Shown in pieces: positions 1-9,260 of a DNA stretch of 41,090 nt (its first letter is position 1; every line of letters starts with the position of its first letter). Position numbers and translations under genes: made by a program. Where the stretch lies: positions 1 to 41,090 of the forward strand of contig CACHGH010000009.1 of assembly GCA_902579215.1 (NCBI GenBank). Direction: 5' to 3'. Source of the stretch: an uncultured Pelagibacteraceae bacterium. Its GTDB lineage: Bacteria > Pseudomonadota > Alphaproteobacteria > Pelagibacterales > Pelagibacteraceae. The notes beneath the pieces are model-generated. The model was given only the letters and a program-made list of their open reading frames with translations. It ran no database searches and was not told the DNA's origin.

Positions 1-671
1 AAGTCAGAACCAGAAATCGTAAAGAAAGGAACTCCCGCTTCACCCGCAATTGCTCTAGCTAATAATGTTTTTCCAGTTCCTGGTGGACCAACTAATAAAC
101 AACCTCTTGGTATTTTTCCTCCAAGTCTACTAAATTTTCTTGGATCTCTTAAAAATTCTACAACTTCTTCAACTTCTTCTTTGGCTTCTTCTACACCTGC
201 AACATCATTAAATGTTACTTTCCCTTTTAATTCGTTCATCATTTTAGCTTTTGAACGACCAAATCCCATAGCACCACCTTTGCCACCTTGCATTTGACGC
301 ATAAAGAAAATCCAAACTGCAATTAAAAGAAGCATTGGGAACCATGATAATAATACTCCTAACAGTGATGGCATTTTTTCTTCTATGGGTGCTGCAGAAA
401 TACTTACCCCTTTATTAGACAATTTTTCAATTAAATTTGGATCATTGGGTGAATAAGTTGTAAAAATATTTCCATCAGAAAAAACTCCTTTAATGTTATT
501 TCCCTGTATTTCTACTCTAACTACTCTTCCATTATCAACTTCTGACAAAAATTCTGAGAATATAATGTTATTTTTTTTTCCTAAGTTTTGTTGAGGATTT
601 TTAAACATATTGTAAAGACCAATAGTTAAAAAAACTATTACTGCCCACATTGCTAGATTTTTAAAATTCAT
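1..671 (-). CDS. ftsH: ATP-dependent zinc metalloprotease FtsH, N-terminal part (cut by window edge)
   Basis: Membrane-anchored AAA+ protease that degrades misassembled membrane and some cytosolic proteins. The start ATG lies at 669-671 and the reading frame stays open to base 1, so only about 223 residues are present. Visible in order are an N-terminal membrane segment (about residues 3-20), the periplasmic FtsH_ext region (about 28-100), a second membrane segment (about 103-122), the glycine-rich linker with [10 protein letters not shown], and the start of the AAA domain. FNDVAG and the Walker A motif GPPGTGKT (about 194-201) are both intact. The zinc HEXXH motif would be outside the window. 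It follows tilS in the same direction, the classical tilS-ftsH order. The family call is secure. Confidence 0.97.
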   Translation of the reverse strand, partial: MNFKNLAMWAVIVFLTIGLYNMFKNPQQNLGKKNNIIFSEFLSEVDNGRVVRVEIQGNNIKGVFSDGNIFTTYSPNDPNLIEKLSNKGVSISAAPIEEKMPSLLGVLLSWFPMLLLIAVWIFFMRQMQGGKGGAMGFGRSKAKMMNELKGKVTFNDVAGVEEAKEEVEEVVEFLRDPRKFSRLGGKIPRGCLLVGPPGTGKTLLARAIAGEAGVPFFTISGSD

Positions 672-724
672 AGTTATAAGATAAGAATAATTACAAATTA
701 AACAAGTGTCATTTTGTAACTAAA

Positions 725-1771
725 TTAATGTTTTTTTGGTTTTTCTCTTGAAATTAATACACTTTCATTGATCTTTTCAACAATACATCCTCCGAGTGTT
801 GATTTTTTAAAGTCTTTAAATTTCACCTTGTTAATCAGCTCCACTAAGCTTTTACCTCTTGGAGAATAATATCTTTTACTTATTTTATTTAGTAAACTAG
901 ACAGGCTTCTAAAAACAATTTCATTTGGCTGGTAAAAAAAATCCCTTTTTAAAAAGTAATTTTGTTTATTTTTAAAATAAATTGCATTTTCTTCAATATT
1001 CCTAGAAACATAAAATTTTATTGTTCTGTCAGAATCCTTTAGATTTTTAATTGATAGTTTCAATTTATTTATATCTAAACCCTCTCTTTTCAATTCATTT
1101 ATTAACTTTCTTATTCTAATTCTAGTAAATACATCATTTGTATTTGATGGGTCTTTTATAAAAAAATTAAAGACTTTTTTTGAAACATTTATTAACTTTA
1201 ATTTTTCAATATTTATTAATGGTCTAAATATTTTAATACCATTAATGCTATCTTCTGAAGTAACATCCATTGAAATTAACCCTTTTAATCCACTTCCTCT
1301 TAAAAGCCTTAAAAAAAAATTTTCATAAAGATCCTCAATTTGATGGCCCAAAAGTAAATTTTTAGTTTTGCTTTTTTTACATTCTTTGGCTATTAAATGG
1401 TAACGATTGTATCTTGCTATTGACTGAATATTTGAAGTAGGTTTTTTGCCTTTCCAGGTTAAAATTTTACAATTAATTCCAAACTTCTTAAGTCTTGCTG
1501 AAACCTTTTTTGCCTCTAATCCAGAGTCTTTTCTTAATCTATGATCAACTATAAAATATAAAAATTTAGTTTTATTTTCTAAAGAAAAACATTTAGAAAA
1601 GTATGCTAGAGCCAAGCTATCGGGGCCTCCTGAAACGGCAACAGCATAACTATTACCAGATTTTAATAATTTTTTAAAATCCTTATAAATTGAAAAAATT
1701 TCTTTGTTTTTTAAATAATTTAAAATCTTATTATGAGCTTTCTGTTTTGCACTCATACTTTTTTGCTTCAT
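725..1771 (-). CDS. tilS: tRNA(Ile)-lysidine synthetase TilS
   Basis: Converts C34 of the CAU-anticodon isoleucine tRNA to lysidine, using lysine and ATP, so that it reads AUA. This matters in an AT-rich genome that uses AUA heavily. The PP-loop ATP site SGGPDS is at residues 47-52, followed by the family landmarks VDHRLR, ARYNRYHL, GHQIEDLYENFFLRLLRGSG and RPL. The C-terminal part is short, so the protein (348 aa) is at the compact end of the family. The 5' end overlaps the 3' end of cpoB by 41 bp. A second Met at residue 6 (start at 1756) would shorten the overlap but not remove it, so the exact start is uncertain. Confidence 0.95.
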   Translation of the reverse strand: MKQKSMSAKQKAHNKILNYLKNKEIFSIYKDFKKLLKSGNSYAVAVSGGPDSLALAYFSKCFSLENKTKFLYFIVDHRLRKDSGLEAKKVSARLKKFGINCKILTWKGKKPTSNIQSIARYNRYHLIAKECKKSKTKNLLLGHQIEDLYENFFLRLLRGSGLKGLISMDVTSEDSINGIKIFRPLINIEKLKLINVSKKVFNFFIKDPSNTNDVFTRIRIRKLINELKREGLDINKLKLSIKNLKDSDRTIKFYVSRNIEENAIYFKNKQNYFLKRDFFYQPNEIVFRSLSSLLNKISKRYYSPRGKSLVELINKVKFKDFKKSTLGGCIVEKINESVLISREKPKKH

Positions 1772-2720
1772 ACTTTGCTTTTTGAAGAATTGATTGTTTT
1801 GCTTTTGGATATTGTTTTTTTACACCAGTAATCATTTTACAACCTTGGTCTTTTTCTCCTATCTGAACCATTGATACGCCAAGTTTTAATAAATTTATAG
1901 GAGCCTTAGAGCCTTTTGGATATTTTTGATAACCCTCAAGATAAGCTGATGCAGCGTCTGTATAAAGTTGTCTAATTCTAAAAGTTTCAGCATACCAATA
2001 TTGAGCGTTACCTGCTAATTCATGTTCTGGATTTGTATTTACAAATTCTCTAAATGCTCTTTCAGCAGTATTATAATCGCCTACTTTCAAAAAACTTGTA
2101 GCAAATTCATATTGTTTCTCTGGACTCTCGTCGGGAAGGAGTTTTTCTTCAGACTGGAAAGTTTCAGTTAATATTGTTCCTGTTGAGTCTATAGATTGAG
2201 TTTGTTGAGTTGTCTGGTTTGTTTCAGTATCTTTATAAGAAATGGAACCTAAATCCTGAGGTTCAGAGGATCCTGGTAATAATTTATTTTCTTGTTCATC
2301 TACCGAACTTAATTTTTTATCTTCTTGGCTTAATGTTGCGTCTCCACTTTCTAATTGTTGAAATCTAATTTGATTATCTGCTTGCACTTTTGAAAGTCTG
2401 CTGGATAATTTATCTAATTTAAAATTAATTTCCTCAAATTTATTAGTCAATTCTTGAAACTGATTTTCAATTTCAGATAATTTTAATAAGTGTCTTGTAA
2501 GTACATCTTCTGAGTTTTGGTCTAAAGAGTTGCTACTACTTCCCTCGTTAGAAACTTTATTAAAAGAATCTGAATAAACTGCCTTTTCTAAAGTTTTTAA
2601 ATCTTTTTGAATTAATTCTAAAATTTCTATTACATTATGATTGTCAGCAAATGATTTTGGTGTTGCTGTAAATATTAATGTGATGATACTTATAAATATA
2701 TAAAATTTAAACCTAAACAT
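1731..2720 (-). CDS. cpoB: Tol-Pal system protein CpoB/YbgF, periplasmic TPR protein
   Basis: Periplasmic partner of the Tol-Pal complex, known in E. coli to coordinate peptidoglycan synthesis with outer-membrane constriction. The protein has an N-terminal signal peptide (hydrophobic about residues 6-24, ending SFADN), a heptad-rich coiled coil at about 75-120 that would trimerise, a low-complexity Ser/Thr/Gln linker, and a C-terminal block of about 120 residues with TPR repeats (YEFATSFLKVGDYNTAERAF and similar). It sits directly downstream of pal, the standard position, and its 3' end runs into tilS. It is 329 aa, somewhat longer than E. coli CpoB because of the linker. Confidence 0.93.
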   Translation of the reverse strand: MFRFKFYIFISIITLIFTATPKSFADNHNVIEILELIQKDLKTLEKAVYSDSFNKVSNEGSSSNSLDQNSEDVLTRHLLKLSEIENQFQELTNKFEEINFKLDKLSSRLSKVQADNQIRFQQLESGDATLSQEDKKLSSVDEQENKLLPGSSEPQDLGSISYKDTETNQTTQQTQSIDSTGTILTETFQSEEKLLPDESPEKQYEFATSFLKVGDYNTAERAFREFVNTNPEHELAGNAQYWYAETFRIRQLYTDAASAYLEGYQKYPKGSKAPINLLKLGVSMVQIGEKDQGCKMITGVKKQYPKAKQSILQKAKYEAKKYECKTESS

Positions 2721-2748
2721 TAATTTTATTAATAATTATAATGATGGC

Positions 2749-2788
2749 AAAAAAAAGACCCTAAATATTTTCATAAATAGGGTCTTTT
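2749..2788 (-). terminator. Rho-independent terminator after pal
   Basis: A perfect 11-bp inverted repeat (AAAAGACCCTA at 2753-2763, TAGGGTCTTTT at 2778-2788) has a 14-nt loop. Read on the minus strand it is followed by a run of eight U (bases 2749-2756, which partly overlap the foot of the stem). It lies between the stop of pal and the start of cpoB, so it would end or attenuate the pal transcript. cpoB expression may therefore need readthrough or its own promoter. Confidence 0.85.
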
Positions 2789-2800
2789 AAATTAAGTTTT

Positions 2801-3280
2801 TTAGTTAGCTTTAACTGTAACTGATCTTCTATTTTTCGACCAAGCTAAAGGATTAGAACCAGAGTCTACTGGTCTTTCTTTCCCATAACTTATTACTGAA
2901 ATTCTACTAGCAGAAATTCCGTAAGTCATTAGATAATCTTTAGCAGCGTTAGCTCTTCTTTCTCCTAAGGCTAAGTTATATTCTCTTGTGCCTCTTTCGT
3001 CAGCGTGACCTTCAAGCACAATATTAATATCAGGATTTTTTCTTAACCAAGCTGCTTGCTTTCTTAATGTATCTCTCGAACGTGTAGTTAAAACAGATTC
3101 ATTAGTTGCGAAGAAAACTCTATCTGGAACACCAGAAGCTAAGTATTCAACAGTGTCCGTCCCTGTGTATACATCCCCTTGCATTTGACCAGTCGATTTT
3201 TTCTGCGTTGCACATGCTGTTAAAACCATACATGCTACAACCACTAAAAATGCATTTTTTAAAATTTTGTTCAGATTCAT
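2801..3280 (-). CDS. pal: Peptidoglycan-associated lipoprotein Pal
   Basis: Outer-membrane lipoprotein that binds peptidoglycan and TolB, holding the outer membrane to the wall during division. The signal peptide ends in lipobox LTAC with the lipidated cysteine at residue 23. After a short linker comes an OmpA-type domain with the family motifs DRVFFATNES, LEGHADERGTREYNLALGERRA and ISYGKERP, including the Asp and Arg that bind diaminopimelate. Length is 159 aa, normal. The start is supported by a good Shine-Dalgarno (AGGAG on the minus strand, bases 3286-3290) five bases before the ATG. A 100-bp gap separates it from tolB, room for a separate promoter, and a strong terminator follows. Confidence 0.97.
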   Translation of the reverse strand: MNLNKILKNAFLVVVACMVLTACATQKKSTGQMQGDVYTGTDTVEYLASGVPDRVFFATNESVLTTRSRDTLRKQAAWLRKNPDINIVLEGHADERGTREYNLALGERRANAAKDYLMTYGISASRISVISYGKERPVDSGSNPLAWSKNRRSVTVKAN

Positions 3281-3380
3281 TATTGCTCCTTAAAGTTGAA
3301 TAATGTAATTTTTTCACAACTAGTTAAATCTTTCAAGCTTAAAAATCAACTGTTTATTAAGGATTAATTAATTTTTTTTG

Positions 3381-4721
3381 TCAATTACTTAACAAAGATG
3401 ACCAAGATGGGTCAGAAGCATCTGTTTCGGTGCTCACTTGTCTTTCGTTATAACCTGTTAAATCGATAGACCATAATTTAGCAGTGAAACCCTCTCCTTT
3501 TTCATCAGTTTTAGTTTCTCTATAAAAAATTAAAACTCTACCATTTGGTGACCACGATGGTGCTTCTTGATAGTAATTTTCTGTTAATAATCTTTCTCCA
3601 GTTCCATCAGTTCTCATAACACCAATGTAGAATTTGCCTTTATGCAATTTAGTAAATGCTATTAGATCTCCCCTTGGAGACCAAACCGGCGTACCGTATA
3701 AACCTTTTCCAAAAGAAATTCTTTTCACTTTCGATCCATTGCTTTTCATAACATATATTTGTTGATAGCCACTTCTATCAGAATTAAAACAGATATATTT
3801 TCCATCAGGGGAATAAGACGGAGATGTATCAATTGATGGATGATTTGTAATTCTTTCAACAATTCTATTTTCTAGATCCATTGTATAAATATCAGAATTC
3901 CCATCTGTAGCAAAACTCATTATTATTTTTTTTCCATCTGGAGAAAATCTTGGCGCAAATGTCATCCCCGGAAAATCACCTACAACTTCTTGAATTCCTG
4001 TTTCAATGTCTAACAAATAAACTCTAGGTAAGTTTCTAAAGTAAGACAAATAAGTTACCATTTGATTGGTTGGATTAAATCTGGGAGTTAAAACTAACTC
4101 ATTACCCAATGTTAAATACTTGGTATTAAAACCATCTTGATCCATAATTGCTAATTTTTTTATTCTTTTTGTTTTGGGTCCTTGTTCAGCTACATATATT
4201 ATTCTAGTATCAAAGTATCCTTTTTCTCCAGTTAGCCTTTCATAAATCTTATCAGTAATAATATGTCCAACACGTCTCCAATTATTTGGAACTGTTGTAA
4301 AAGCTAGAGCGAGCATTTCTTTTGCAGCCAAAACATCCCAGAGCCTAAATTCAACTCTTAACTTTTCATCTACAAGAGTAACTTTGCCAGTAATTAATGC
4401 TTGAGCTTTAATAAGTGCCCAATCTTCAAATCTGGGTTTTAAATGTGCTATATCTCTTTTTTGAAGAAAAGCATCTTTATTTAAAGGATTAAACAAACCT
4501 GATTGTTTTAAATTATTTTCTATGACTATAGAAATTTCTGATCCTATGTCTTTTTTCTTTAAAATTTTTTCAAAACCCTTTTTGGAATTTTCATCTATAG
4601 ACAAAGGTGAAACTGCTACTGGTAGCGGACTCAAGTTACCTCTGGTTATATCAACCTCAATTAATGCTTGCGCTTTTATTGGTAATAAAATTGCTAATAA
4701 AATAAATAATTTTTTAATCAT
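3381..4721 (-). CDS. tolB: Tol-Pal translocation protein TolB
   Basis: Periplasmic beta-propeller that shuttles between Pal and TolA. A cleavable signal peptide covers about residues 1-19 (ending IKAQA). An N-terminal alpha/beta domain (about 20-165) contains [10 protein letters not shown] and the ITGKV segment. The rest is a propeller built from repeated blades, recognised by [53 protein letters not shown] and [13 protein letters not shown]. At 446 aa it is full length. It starts one base after the tolA stop, which suggests translational coupling. Confidence 0.97.
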   Translation of the reverse strand: MIKKLFILLAILLPIKAQALIEVDITRGNLSPLPVAVSPLSIDENSKKGFEKILKKKDIGSEISIVIENNLKQSGLFNPLNKDAFLQKRDIAHLKPRFEDWALIKAQALITGKVTLVDEKLRVEFRLWDVLAAKEMLALAFTTVPNNWRRVGHIITDKIYERLTGEKGYFDTRIIYVAEQGPKTKRIKKLAIMDQDGFNTKYLTLGNELVLTPRFNPTNQMVTYLSYFRNLPRVYLLDIETGIQEVVGDFPGMTFAPRFSPDGKKIIMSFATDGNSDIYTMDLENRIVERITNHPSIDTSPSYSPDGKYICFNSDRSGYQQIYVMKSNGSKVKRISFGKGLYGTPVWSPRGDLIAFTKLHKGKFYIGVMRTDGTGERLLTENYYQEAPSWSPNGRVLIFYRETKTDEKGEGFTAKLWSIDLTGYNERQVSTETDASDPSWSSLLSN

Positions 4722-4722
4722 T

Positions 4723-5532
4723 TTAACCTTCTAACATTTCTCTTGCATCGAAGTTAAGTTGTAAATCTTTCCACCTTTCATATCCTGTGGTTGGTACCCT
4801 TAAAGGTTGGCATAATTTTATAGCTCTTAGAGCGCTTTCAGCTAGAACTTTGTAAAATTCTTGTCCAGGTTTATTCATTCTTGCATGATCTAGTATTTCT
4901 GATCTTATAACAGTACCATCCGGTTTTAGTTTCAACTTTATTCTAACAAGTAAATTTTTATTATATGGTAATCCAAGTGGAATGCTCCAACAACCAAAAA
5001 TTTGTGCTTTTAAAGCGTCTTCTTCACTAAGCGTTAATCCTGATAAATCAATATTTTTATCTTGATCTTGAGTTATTTTGTCAGTTTTATTTATTGTTTC
5101 TGCACTTTCTTCTTTTGATTTATCTATTAAGGCTGCAATGCTATTTGGATCAAATAATTCTTCTTTTTCAAACTCAGAGACTTGCTTTACCTCATTATCT
5201 ATTTTTTCAGGATTTTGTTTCTTTTCCTTAATTTTTTTTACTTCTTCAATTTCTTTATCTGGCAAAGGTACTGCATCTGGTTTCTCTTTTTTAACTTTTT
5301 TTGGAGGCGCTTGTTCTGACACCAATTTTTCCTCCTTTTTTTTTACTTTTTCAATTATCTTTTTTGCTTTTGGTGCAAAAGGAATATTTGTTTTATCTGT
5401 AATTTGAATTAGTTCCACAGAAATTATTGGTGGAAGATCAATCGGTTTTTTTGTTAAAAAAGGTAAACTCATAGTAGCTATTACAATAATTAATACATGG
5501 AAACTGGAAGAAATAACAACATTTCTAATCAT
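4723..5532 (-). CDS. tolA: TolA-like energy transducer (TonB/TolA C-terminal domain)
   Basis: Inner-membrane protein that spans the periplasm and passes proton-motive force from TolQR to TolB/Pal. One membrane anchor lies near the N-terminus (about residues 3-26). A long Lys/Glu/Pro-rich linker of low complexity follows (about 55-165), and then a TonB/TolA-type C-terminal domain (about 180-269) with [15 protein letters not shown] and [11 protein letters not shown]. Its position between tolR and tolB fixes the role. Residue composition in the linker is strongly biased, so sequence similarity there will be weak. Confidence 0.92.
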   Translation of the reverse strand: MIRNVVISSSFHVLIIVIATMSLPFLTKKPIDLPPIISVELIQITDKTNIPFAPKAKKIIEKVKKKEEKLVSEQAPPKKVKKEKPDAVPLPDKEIEEVKKIKEKKQNPEKIDNEVKQVSEFEKEELFDPNSIAALIDKSKEESAETINKTDKITQDQDKNIDLSGLTLSEEDALKAQIFGCWSIPLGLPYNKNLLVRIKLKLKPDGTVIRSEILDHARMNKPGQEFYKVLAESALRAIKLCQPLRVPTTGYERWKDLQLNFDAREMLEG

Positions 5533-5536
5533 GTGT

Positions 5537-5953
5537 TTATCTTTCTTTATAAGGTTCTGAAATCAATGCTACTTTCGTAAAACCAGAACCTGACAGCATA
5601 CCCATAATTTCTAATACTCTGCCGTAATTTATACTTTTATCTCCTCTAACGTAGATTCTTGTGTCAGTTCTATTTTTTGAAACTGCTAATATTTTTGCTA
5701 CAATTTTATCATATTCAACTTTTGACTCTTGAATAAAAATTTCTCCTTTTGAATTTATGCTAAGCGTTAAGGGTTCTTGTTCTTCTGGTAGTGAGTCTGC
5801 TGAGCTTTCAGGTAAATCAACCTGAACACCAACAGTTAACAATGGTGCGGTTACCATAAAAATAATTAACAAAACCAACATTACGTCAACAAATGGAGTT
5901 ACATTTATTTCGCTCATTGGTTCTCTTGTTGAACGTTTTAAATTAAATGCCAT
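5537..5953 (-). CDS. tolR: Tol-Pal proton channel subunit TolR
   Basis: ExbD/TolR family protein, a component of the proton channel with TolQ. The single membrane helix is MLVLLIIFMVTAPLL with the channel aspartate just before it in the NVTPFVDVMLVLL motif (Asp at about residue 23). The remainder is a periplasmic domain with IYVRGDKSINYGRV. Length 138 aa is typical. Spacing to tolQ (2 bp) and tolA (4 bp) indicates a tight operon. Confidence 0.96.
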   Translation of the reverse strand: MAFNLKRSTREPMSEINVTPFVDVMLVLLIIFMVTAPLLTVGVQVDLPESSADSLPEEQEPLTLSINSKGEIFIQESKVEYDKIVAKILAVSKNRTDTRIYVRGDKSINYGRVLEIMGMLSGSGFTKVALISEPYKER

Positions 5954-5955
5954 TA

Positions 5956-6630
5956 CTAAATAATTGATAATAGTCTTTTTGAAAAGTTTTCTAATTTTTG
6001 ACTATATTTTTTTGAGTCATTATTAAATTTATTATATGCAACTACTGCAGGAATAGCAGCTAACAATCCAAGAGCGGTGGCAAATAATGCTTCCGCTATT
6101 CCTGGAGCTACTATAGCCAAACTAGTATTTCTTGAAATTGCTATTGACTGAAATGAGTTCATGATTCCCCAAACAGTACCGAACAATCCAATAAAAGGTG
6201 CCGTTGATCCTACTGTTGCGAGAAATGTATAGCTTTTTTCTATTTTTGTCATTTGTTGCTCTATATTTATTTCTAACATTCTAGACATTTTTTCATTTAA
6301 ATTTGTGCTTCTTTTAGATTTTAAAAGAACCTGCATAGAATTTTTAAATACATTGGCCATAGGATCATCAACATTCGCGGGCAAATTATTATAAAATGTC
6401 TCTGCTGATTTAGATTTCCAAAATTTATTTTCAAATTCTTCTGTTGTTAGATTTATTTTTTTAAATAGTTTAATTTTCTCTATAATTATTGCCCAAGAAT
6501 AAATAGAACTTGCAATTAAGATTATTATTACACTCTTAACTATTATGTCAGCACGAATGAATAACTTCCATATAGAAAAATCTGTATTGCTTGCTAGGCC
6601 TACAGCTTGTGATGTAATATCAGCTTCCAT
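5956..6630 (-). CDS. tolQ: Tol-Pal proton channel subunit TolQ
   Basis: MotA/TolQ/ExbB family channel protein. Three membrane helices are visible: about residues 30-50, about 135-165 (containing TVGSTAPFIGLFGTVWGIM, the family signature), and about 178-200 (GIAEALFATALGLLAAIPAVVAY). The channel threonines of helices 2 and 3 appear kept. It opens the tolQRAB run and follows a RuvC-like gene after a 53-bp gap. Confidence 0.96.
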   Translation of the reverse strand: MEADITSQAVGLASNTDFSIWKLFIRADIIVKSVIIILIASSIYSWAIIIEKIKLFKKINLTTEEFENKFWKSKSAETFYNNLPANVDDPMANVFKNSMQVLLKSKRSTNLNEKMSRMLEINIEQQMTKIEKSYTFLATVGSTAPFIGLFGTVWGIMNSFQSIAISRNTSLAIVAPGIAEALFATALGLLAAIPAVVAYNKFNNDSKKYSQKLENFSKRLLSII

Positions 6631-6683
6631 TATTAAGATCTCACAATAAAATGTGTCATTAATTTGTCTATTAAGTTAAATTC

Positions 6684-7181
6684 TTATTCTTCTAATCTGT
6701 ATGTTTCGTAGAAAAAACTAGCGATAAGAATAGCGTCAGCCTTATTAGCGTCCTTTTTTCTGGATAATTGAGTAGAAATATAGGGAAATATTTCTATAGC
6801 TTTAGTTCGACTTGCGTCTTTTTGGGAGTTTATCAAATTGAAGTATTTCTTCCATTTTGCTGGTCTAACAAAATACATTGAAAGTTGCATTGCTGAACAA
6901 ATACCCTTTATTACTCCAAACGATTGTCCAAAATTAAACATACTTGTAACTCCTTGCCCAGGCATTGCAGAAACTTGTTCGATTACAATTTTTATTTCTT
7001 CTCTATTTAAACCATCAATCCTTGAAGAAATTTCATTATAAATTTGAGCTCCATTTACTTGTCTTTTATTTTTTTTCCCTTCAGGCATATTAGGCATTTC
7101 TACCAAGTCCAATATCTTGCCATCTTTGAAAAAACATAAAGATCCAGATATACCAGGGTCAATTCCTATAATTAACATCAA
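6684..7181 (-). CDS. RuvC-like Holliday junction resolvase, phage-type variant
   Basis: RNase H-fold nuclease. The IGIDPG strand with the first catalytic Asp (residue 8), VIEQV with Glu 68, and a C-terminal KADAILIA segment with Asp 149 (Asp 144 also nearby) make the acidic set expected for RuvC. The stretch AMPGQGVTSMFNFGQSFG (about 72-89) resembles the variant often seen in phage and small-genome RuvC-like proteins more than E. coli RuvC. It lies in the yebC-ruvC slot before tolQ but without ruvA or ruvB. Its start overlaps the end of yebC by 4 bp. The fold assignment is firm; that it is the cell's working resolvase is inference. Confidence 0.85.
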   Translation of the reverse strand: MMLIIGIDPGISGSLCFFKDGKILDLVEMPNMPEGKKNKRQVNGAQIYNEISSRIDGLNREEIKIVIEQVSAMPGQGVTSMFNFGQSFGVIKGICSAMQLSMYFVRPAKWKKYFNLINSQKDASRTKAIEIFPYISTQLSRKKDANKADAILIASFFYETYRLEE

Positions 7182-7903
7182 TTATTTTCTAACTTTAAAT
7201 TTGTATAAACTTTTTGCACATCATCATTATTTTCTAAATTTTCTAACAATTTATTAGCAGTTTCAAAATTAATTTGAGCTACTTTAATTCTATTCAAAGG
7301 CTTCCATTCAATTCCTGTAAATATAAAATTTTGAATTTTATTTTCCAATTTTTTTTTAACGTTATATATTTCATTTTTTTCACAATTGATTTCATGAAAA
7401 TCATTATTAGATATACATTCGTGTGCCCCTGCATCAATCGCTAATTCAAAAACTTTTTCGTCTGATATTTCTTTTTTTTCAATTTTTATTACACCAATCT
7501 GATTAAAATTATGTGACGCAGATCCCTTTGTTCCAAGATTGCCGCCATACTTTTGAAAAATAGCTCTTATACTCGAGGCAGTTCGATTTTTATTATCTGT
7601 TAATGTCTCAACTATAATGGCTATTTTATCTGGGCCAAATCCTTCATATCTTAAATTTTCAAAATTTTCGTTTATGCTTGATGAGGATTTTATTATTGCT
7701 CTCTCTATGTTATCTTTTGGCATATTTGCTGATCGTGCAGACTCTATTGCTGATCTTAATCTTGCATTCATATCTGGATCTTTATCGCCTAGTTTTGCAG
7801 CAACTGTAATTTCTCTTGATAGTTTAGAAAAAAGATTTGATCGTAATTTATCAGCTTTTCCTTTTTTATGTTTTATCCCCGCCCAATGTGAATGACCTGC
7901 CAT
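7178..7903 (-). CDS. yebC: YebC/TACO1 family protein
   Basis: YebC-family factor. Members are annotated as transcriptional regulators, and more recent work links them to translation of difficult motifs, as for mitochondrial TACO1. The N-terminal signature MAGHSHWAGIKHKK, followed by FSKLSREITVAAKLG, MPKDNIERAI and the YEGFGP segment, is unmistakable. The conserved SHNFNQIGVI, normally GSVxxxFxxxG, is also present. Length 241 aa is standard. It lies 3 bp after the ymdB-type gene and overlaps the RuvC-like gene, so these are probably co-transcribed. Confidence 0.96.
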   Translation of the reverse strand: MAGHSHWAGIKHKKGKADKLRSNLFSKLSREITVAAKLGDKDPDMNARLRSAIESARSANMPKDNIERAIIKSSSSINENFENLRYEGFGPDKIAIIVETLTDNKNRTASSIRAIFQKYGGNLGTKGSASHNFNQIGVIKIEKKEISDEKVFELAIDAGAHECISNNDFHEINCEKNEIYNVKKKLENKIQNFIFTGIEWKPLNRIKVAQINFETANKLLENLENNDDVQKVYTNLKLENN

Positions 7904-7906
7904 AAA

Positions 7907-8713
7907 TTAAATAACTTTGTTTAAAGCTCCACCATATATAAAAGATTCAATTTTTTTTGCTAAACCACTTTCTACATTAGCTTCCACAATTACTCCAGAC
8001 AAAGTTCCTTCGCCTGTTGAAGGGAAATGTTTTTTTGAATCTTTTTTTAAAAATTTATTAATAGAATTATTTTTATCCATTCCTATAACAGAATTATAAT
8101 CTCCACACATACCTGCGTCTGTTTGATATGCAGTACCATTATCTAAAATTCTAGCATCATGTGTTGGAACATGTGTATGGGTTCCAACAACTAAGGTTGC
8201 TTTTCCATCAAAAAAATGACCAATCGCCATTTTCTCACTTGTTATCTCTCCATGAAAGTCAACAACTAAAAAATCATAATTTTTTTTTAAATTATTCTTT
8301 TTAATAAACTCTTCAGATGCCTTAAATACATCTTCACATTTTTTTATAAATACATTTCCCATTAAGTTTAACACCCCAATTTTTAAACCGTTATCTAAAT
8401 TAAAAATTTGAAAACCTTTTCCTGGTGATGGGGAAATTAAGTTTATTGGTCTTAAAAGTCTACTATCAGTATCTATAAGGTTGGTTGCTTCTCTTTGATC
8501 CCATACATGATTGCCAGTAGTTATTACATCTACTCCTGCTTGGAATAATTCATTTGTAATTTTTTTTGTAATTCCAAAACCATTATCTGCAGCATTTTCT
8601 CCATTTGCAATTACAAAATCAATTTTTCTTTTTTCCAGCTGTTTAGGTAAATTATTAGTTATAGCCTCACACCCTGATTTGCCAACTATATCTCCTAAAA
8701 AAAGAATTTTCAT
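7907..8713 (-). CDS. YmdB-type metallophosphoesterase (TIGR00282 family)
   Basis: Calcineurin-like metallophosphoesterase related to Bacillus YmdB, for which cyclic nucleotide phosphodiesterase activity has been reported. The metal ligands are all visible: LGDIVGKSG at the N-terminus, ANGENAADNGFG, TTGNHVWDQRE, VDFHGEITSEK and GTHTHVPTHDA, with the C-terminal AGMCGDYNSVIGM typical of this subfamily. Length 268 aa is normal. It overlaps the upstream cyclo-ligase stop by one base. The cellular substrate is not known from sequence. Confidence 0.92.
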   Translation of the reverse strand: MKILFLGDIVGKSGCEAITNNLPKQLEKRKIDFVIANGENAADNGFGITKKITNELFQAGVDVITTGNHVWDQREATNLIDTDSRLLRPINLISPSPGKGFQIFNLDNGLKIGVLNLMGNVFIKKCEDVFKASEEFIKKNNLKKNYDFLVVDFHGEITSEKMAIGHFFDGKATLVVGTHTHVPTHDARILDNGTAYQTDAGMCGDYNSVIGMDKNNSINKFLKKDSKKHFPSTGEGTLSGVIVEANVESGLAKKIESFIYGGALNKVI

Positions 8714-9255
8714 TATAAAATATATTTTTCTGTTACTATAAAATCTAATTTTTTATCATATTTGTTTACTGGAACAGTATTAATTTTTTGTTTTGAAAAT
8801 GCTAAGCCAATTTTTAAAACTTTTTTATTAATATTTATATTATTTATTAGCCTATCATAAAAACCACCACCATAACCTAATCTGTTCAAATTTTTATCAA
8901 ATGCCACAATTGGTACTAAAATTAAATCTGGATTAACTAAAGTTTTTAATTGTGGTTCAGGAATTCCATACTTGTTGATCTTAAGTGGTTCATCAAAAAA
9001 CCATTGGTAAAAATCCATACGGAAGTTTTTTTTTATTACAGGTAGGGAAATTTTATAATTTTTTTTACTAAATTCTTTTAATATTTCAAGATCATCAATT
9101 TCACTATTAACTGGGAAATAACCCCCTACTGATTTTATTTTATATCCACTCTTACTTATTAATTTAAAAATTTTTTTAGAATCTATTTTAGAATTACTTA
9201 AAAAAGCAGTTTTTCTAATTTTAAGAACTTTTTTTCTTAATTTAGATTTTAGCAC
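8713..9255 (-). CDS. 5-formyltetrahydrofolate cyclo-ligase
   Basis: Converts 5-formyl-THF to 5,10-methenyl-THF with ATP, returning a stored folate to the one-carbon pool. The characteristic motif GYGGGFYDRLI lies near residues 130-140, with the preceding LILVPIVAFD and a basic N-terminus (KSKLRKKVLKIRK). Length 180 aa fits the family. As in E. coli it sits next to zapA, but only 5 bp separate them, leaving no room for a 6S RNA gene, which occupies this junction in many proteobacteria. Confidence 0.93.
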   Translation of the reverse strand: MLKSKLRKKVLKIRKTAFLSNSKIDSKKIFKLISKSGYKIKSVGGYFPVNSEIDDLEILKEFSKKNYKISLPVIKKNFRMDFYQWFFDEPLKINKYGIPEPQLKTLVNPDLILVPIVAFDKNLNRLGYGGGFYDRLINNININKKVLKIGLAFSKQKINTVPVNKYDKKLDFIVTEKYIL

Positions 9256-9260
9256 AAATT

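Noticed and set aside
5078-5407. Open frame of 109 codons on the plus strand inside tolA
   Set aside because: It mirrors the Lys/Glu-rich linker of TolA; the product is a Ser/Phe-rich string typical of an antisense shadow.
9256-9260. 6S RNA gene expected between zapA and the cyclo-ligase gene
   Set aside because: Only five bases separate the two genes, so no RNA gene can be there.
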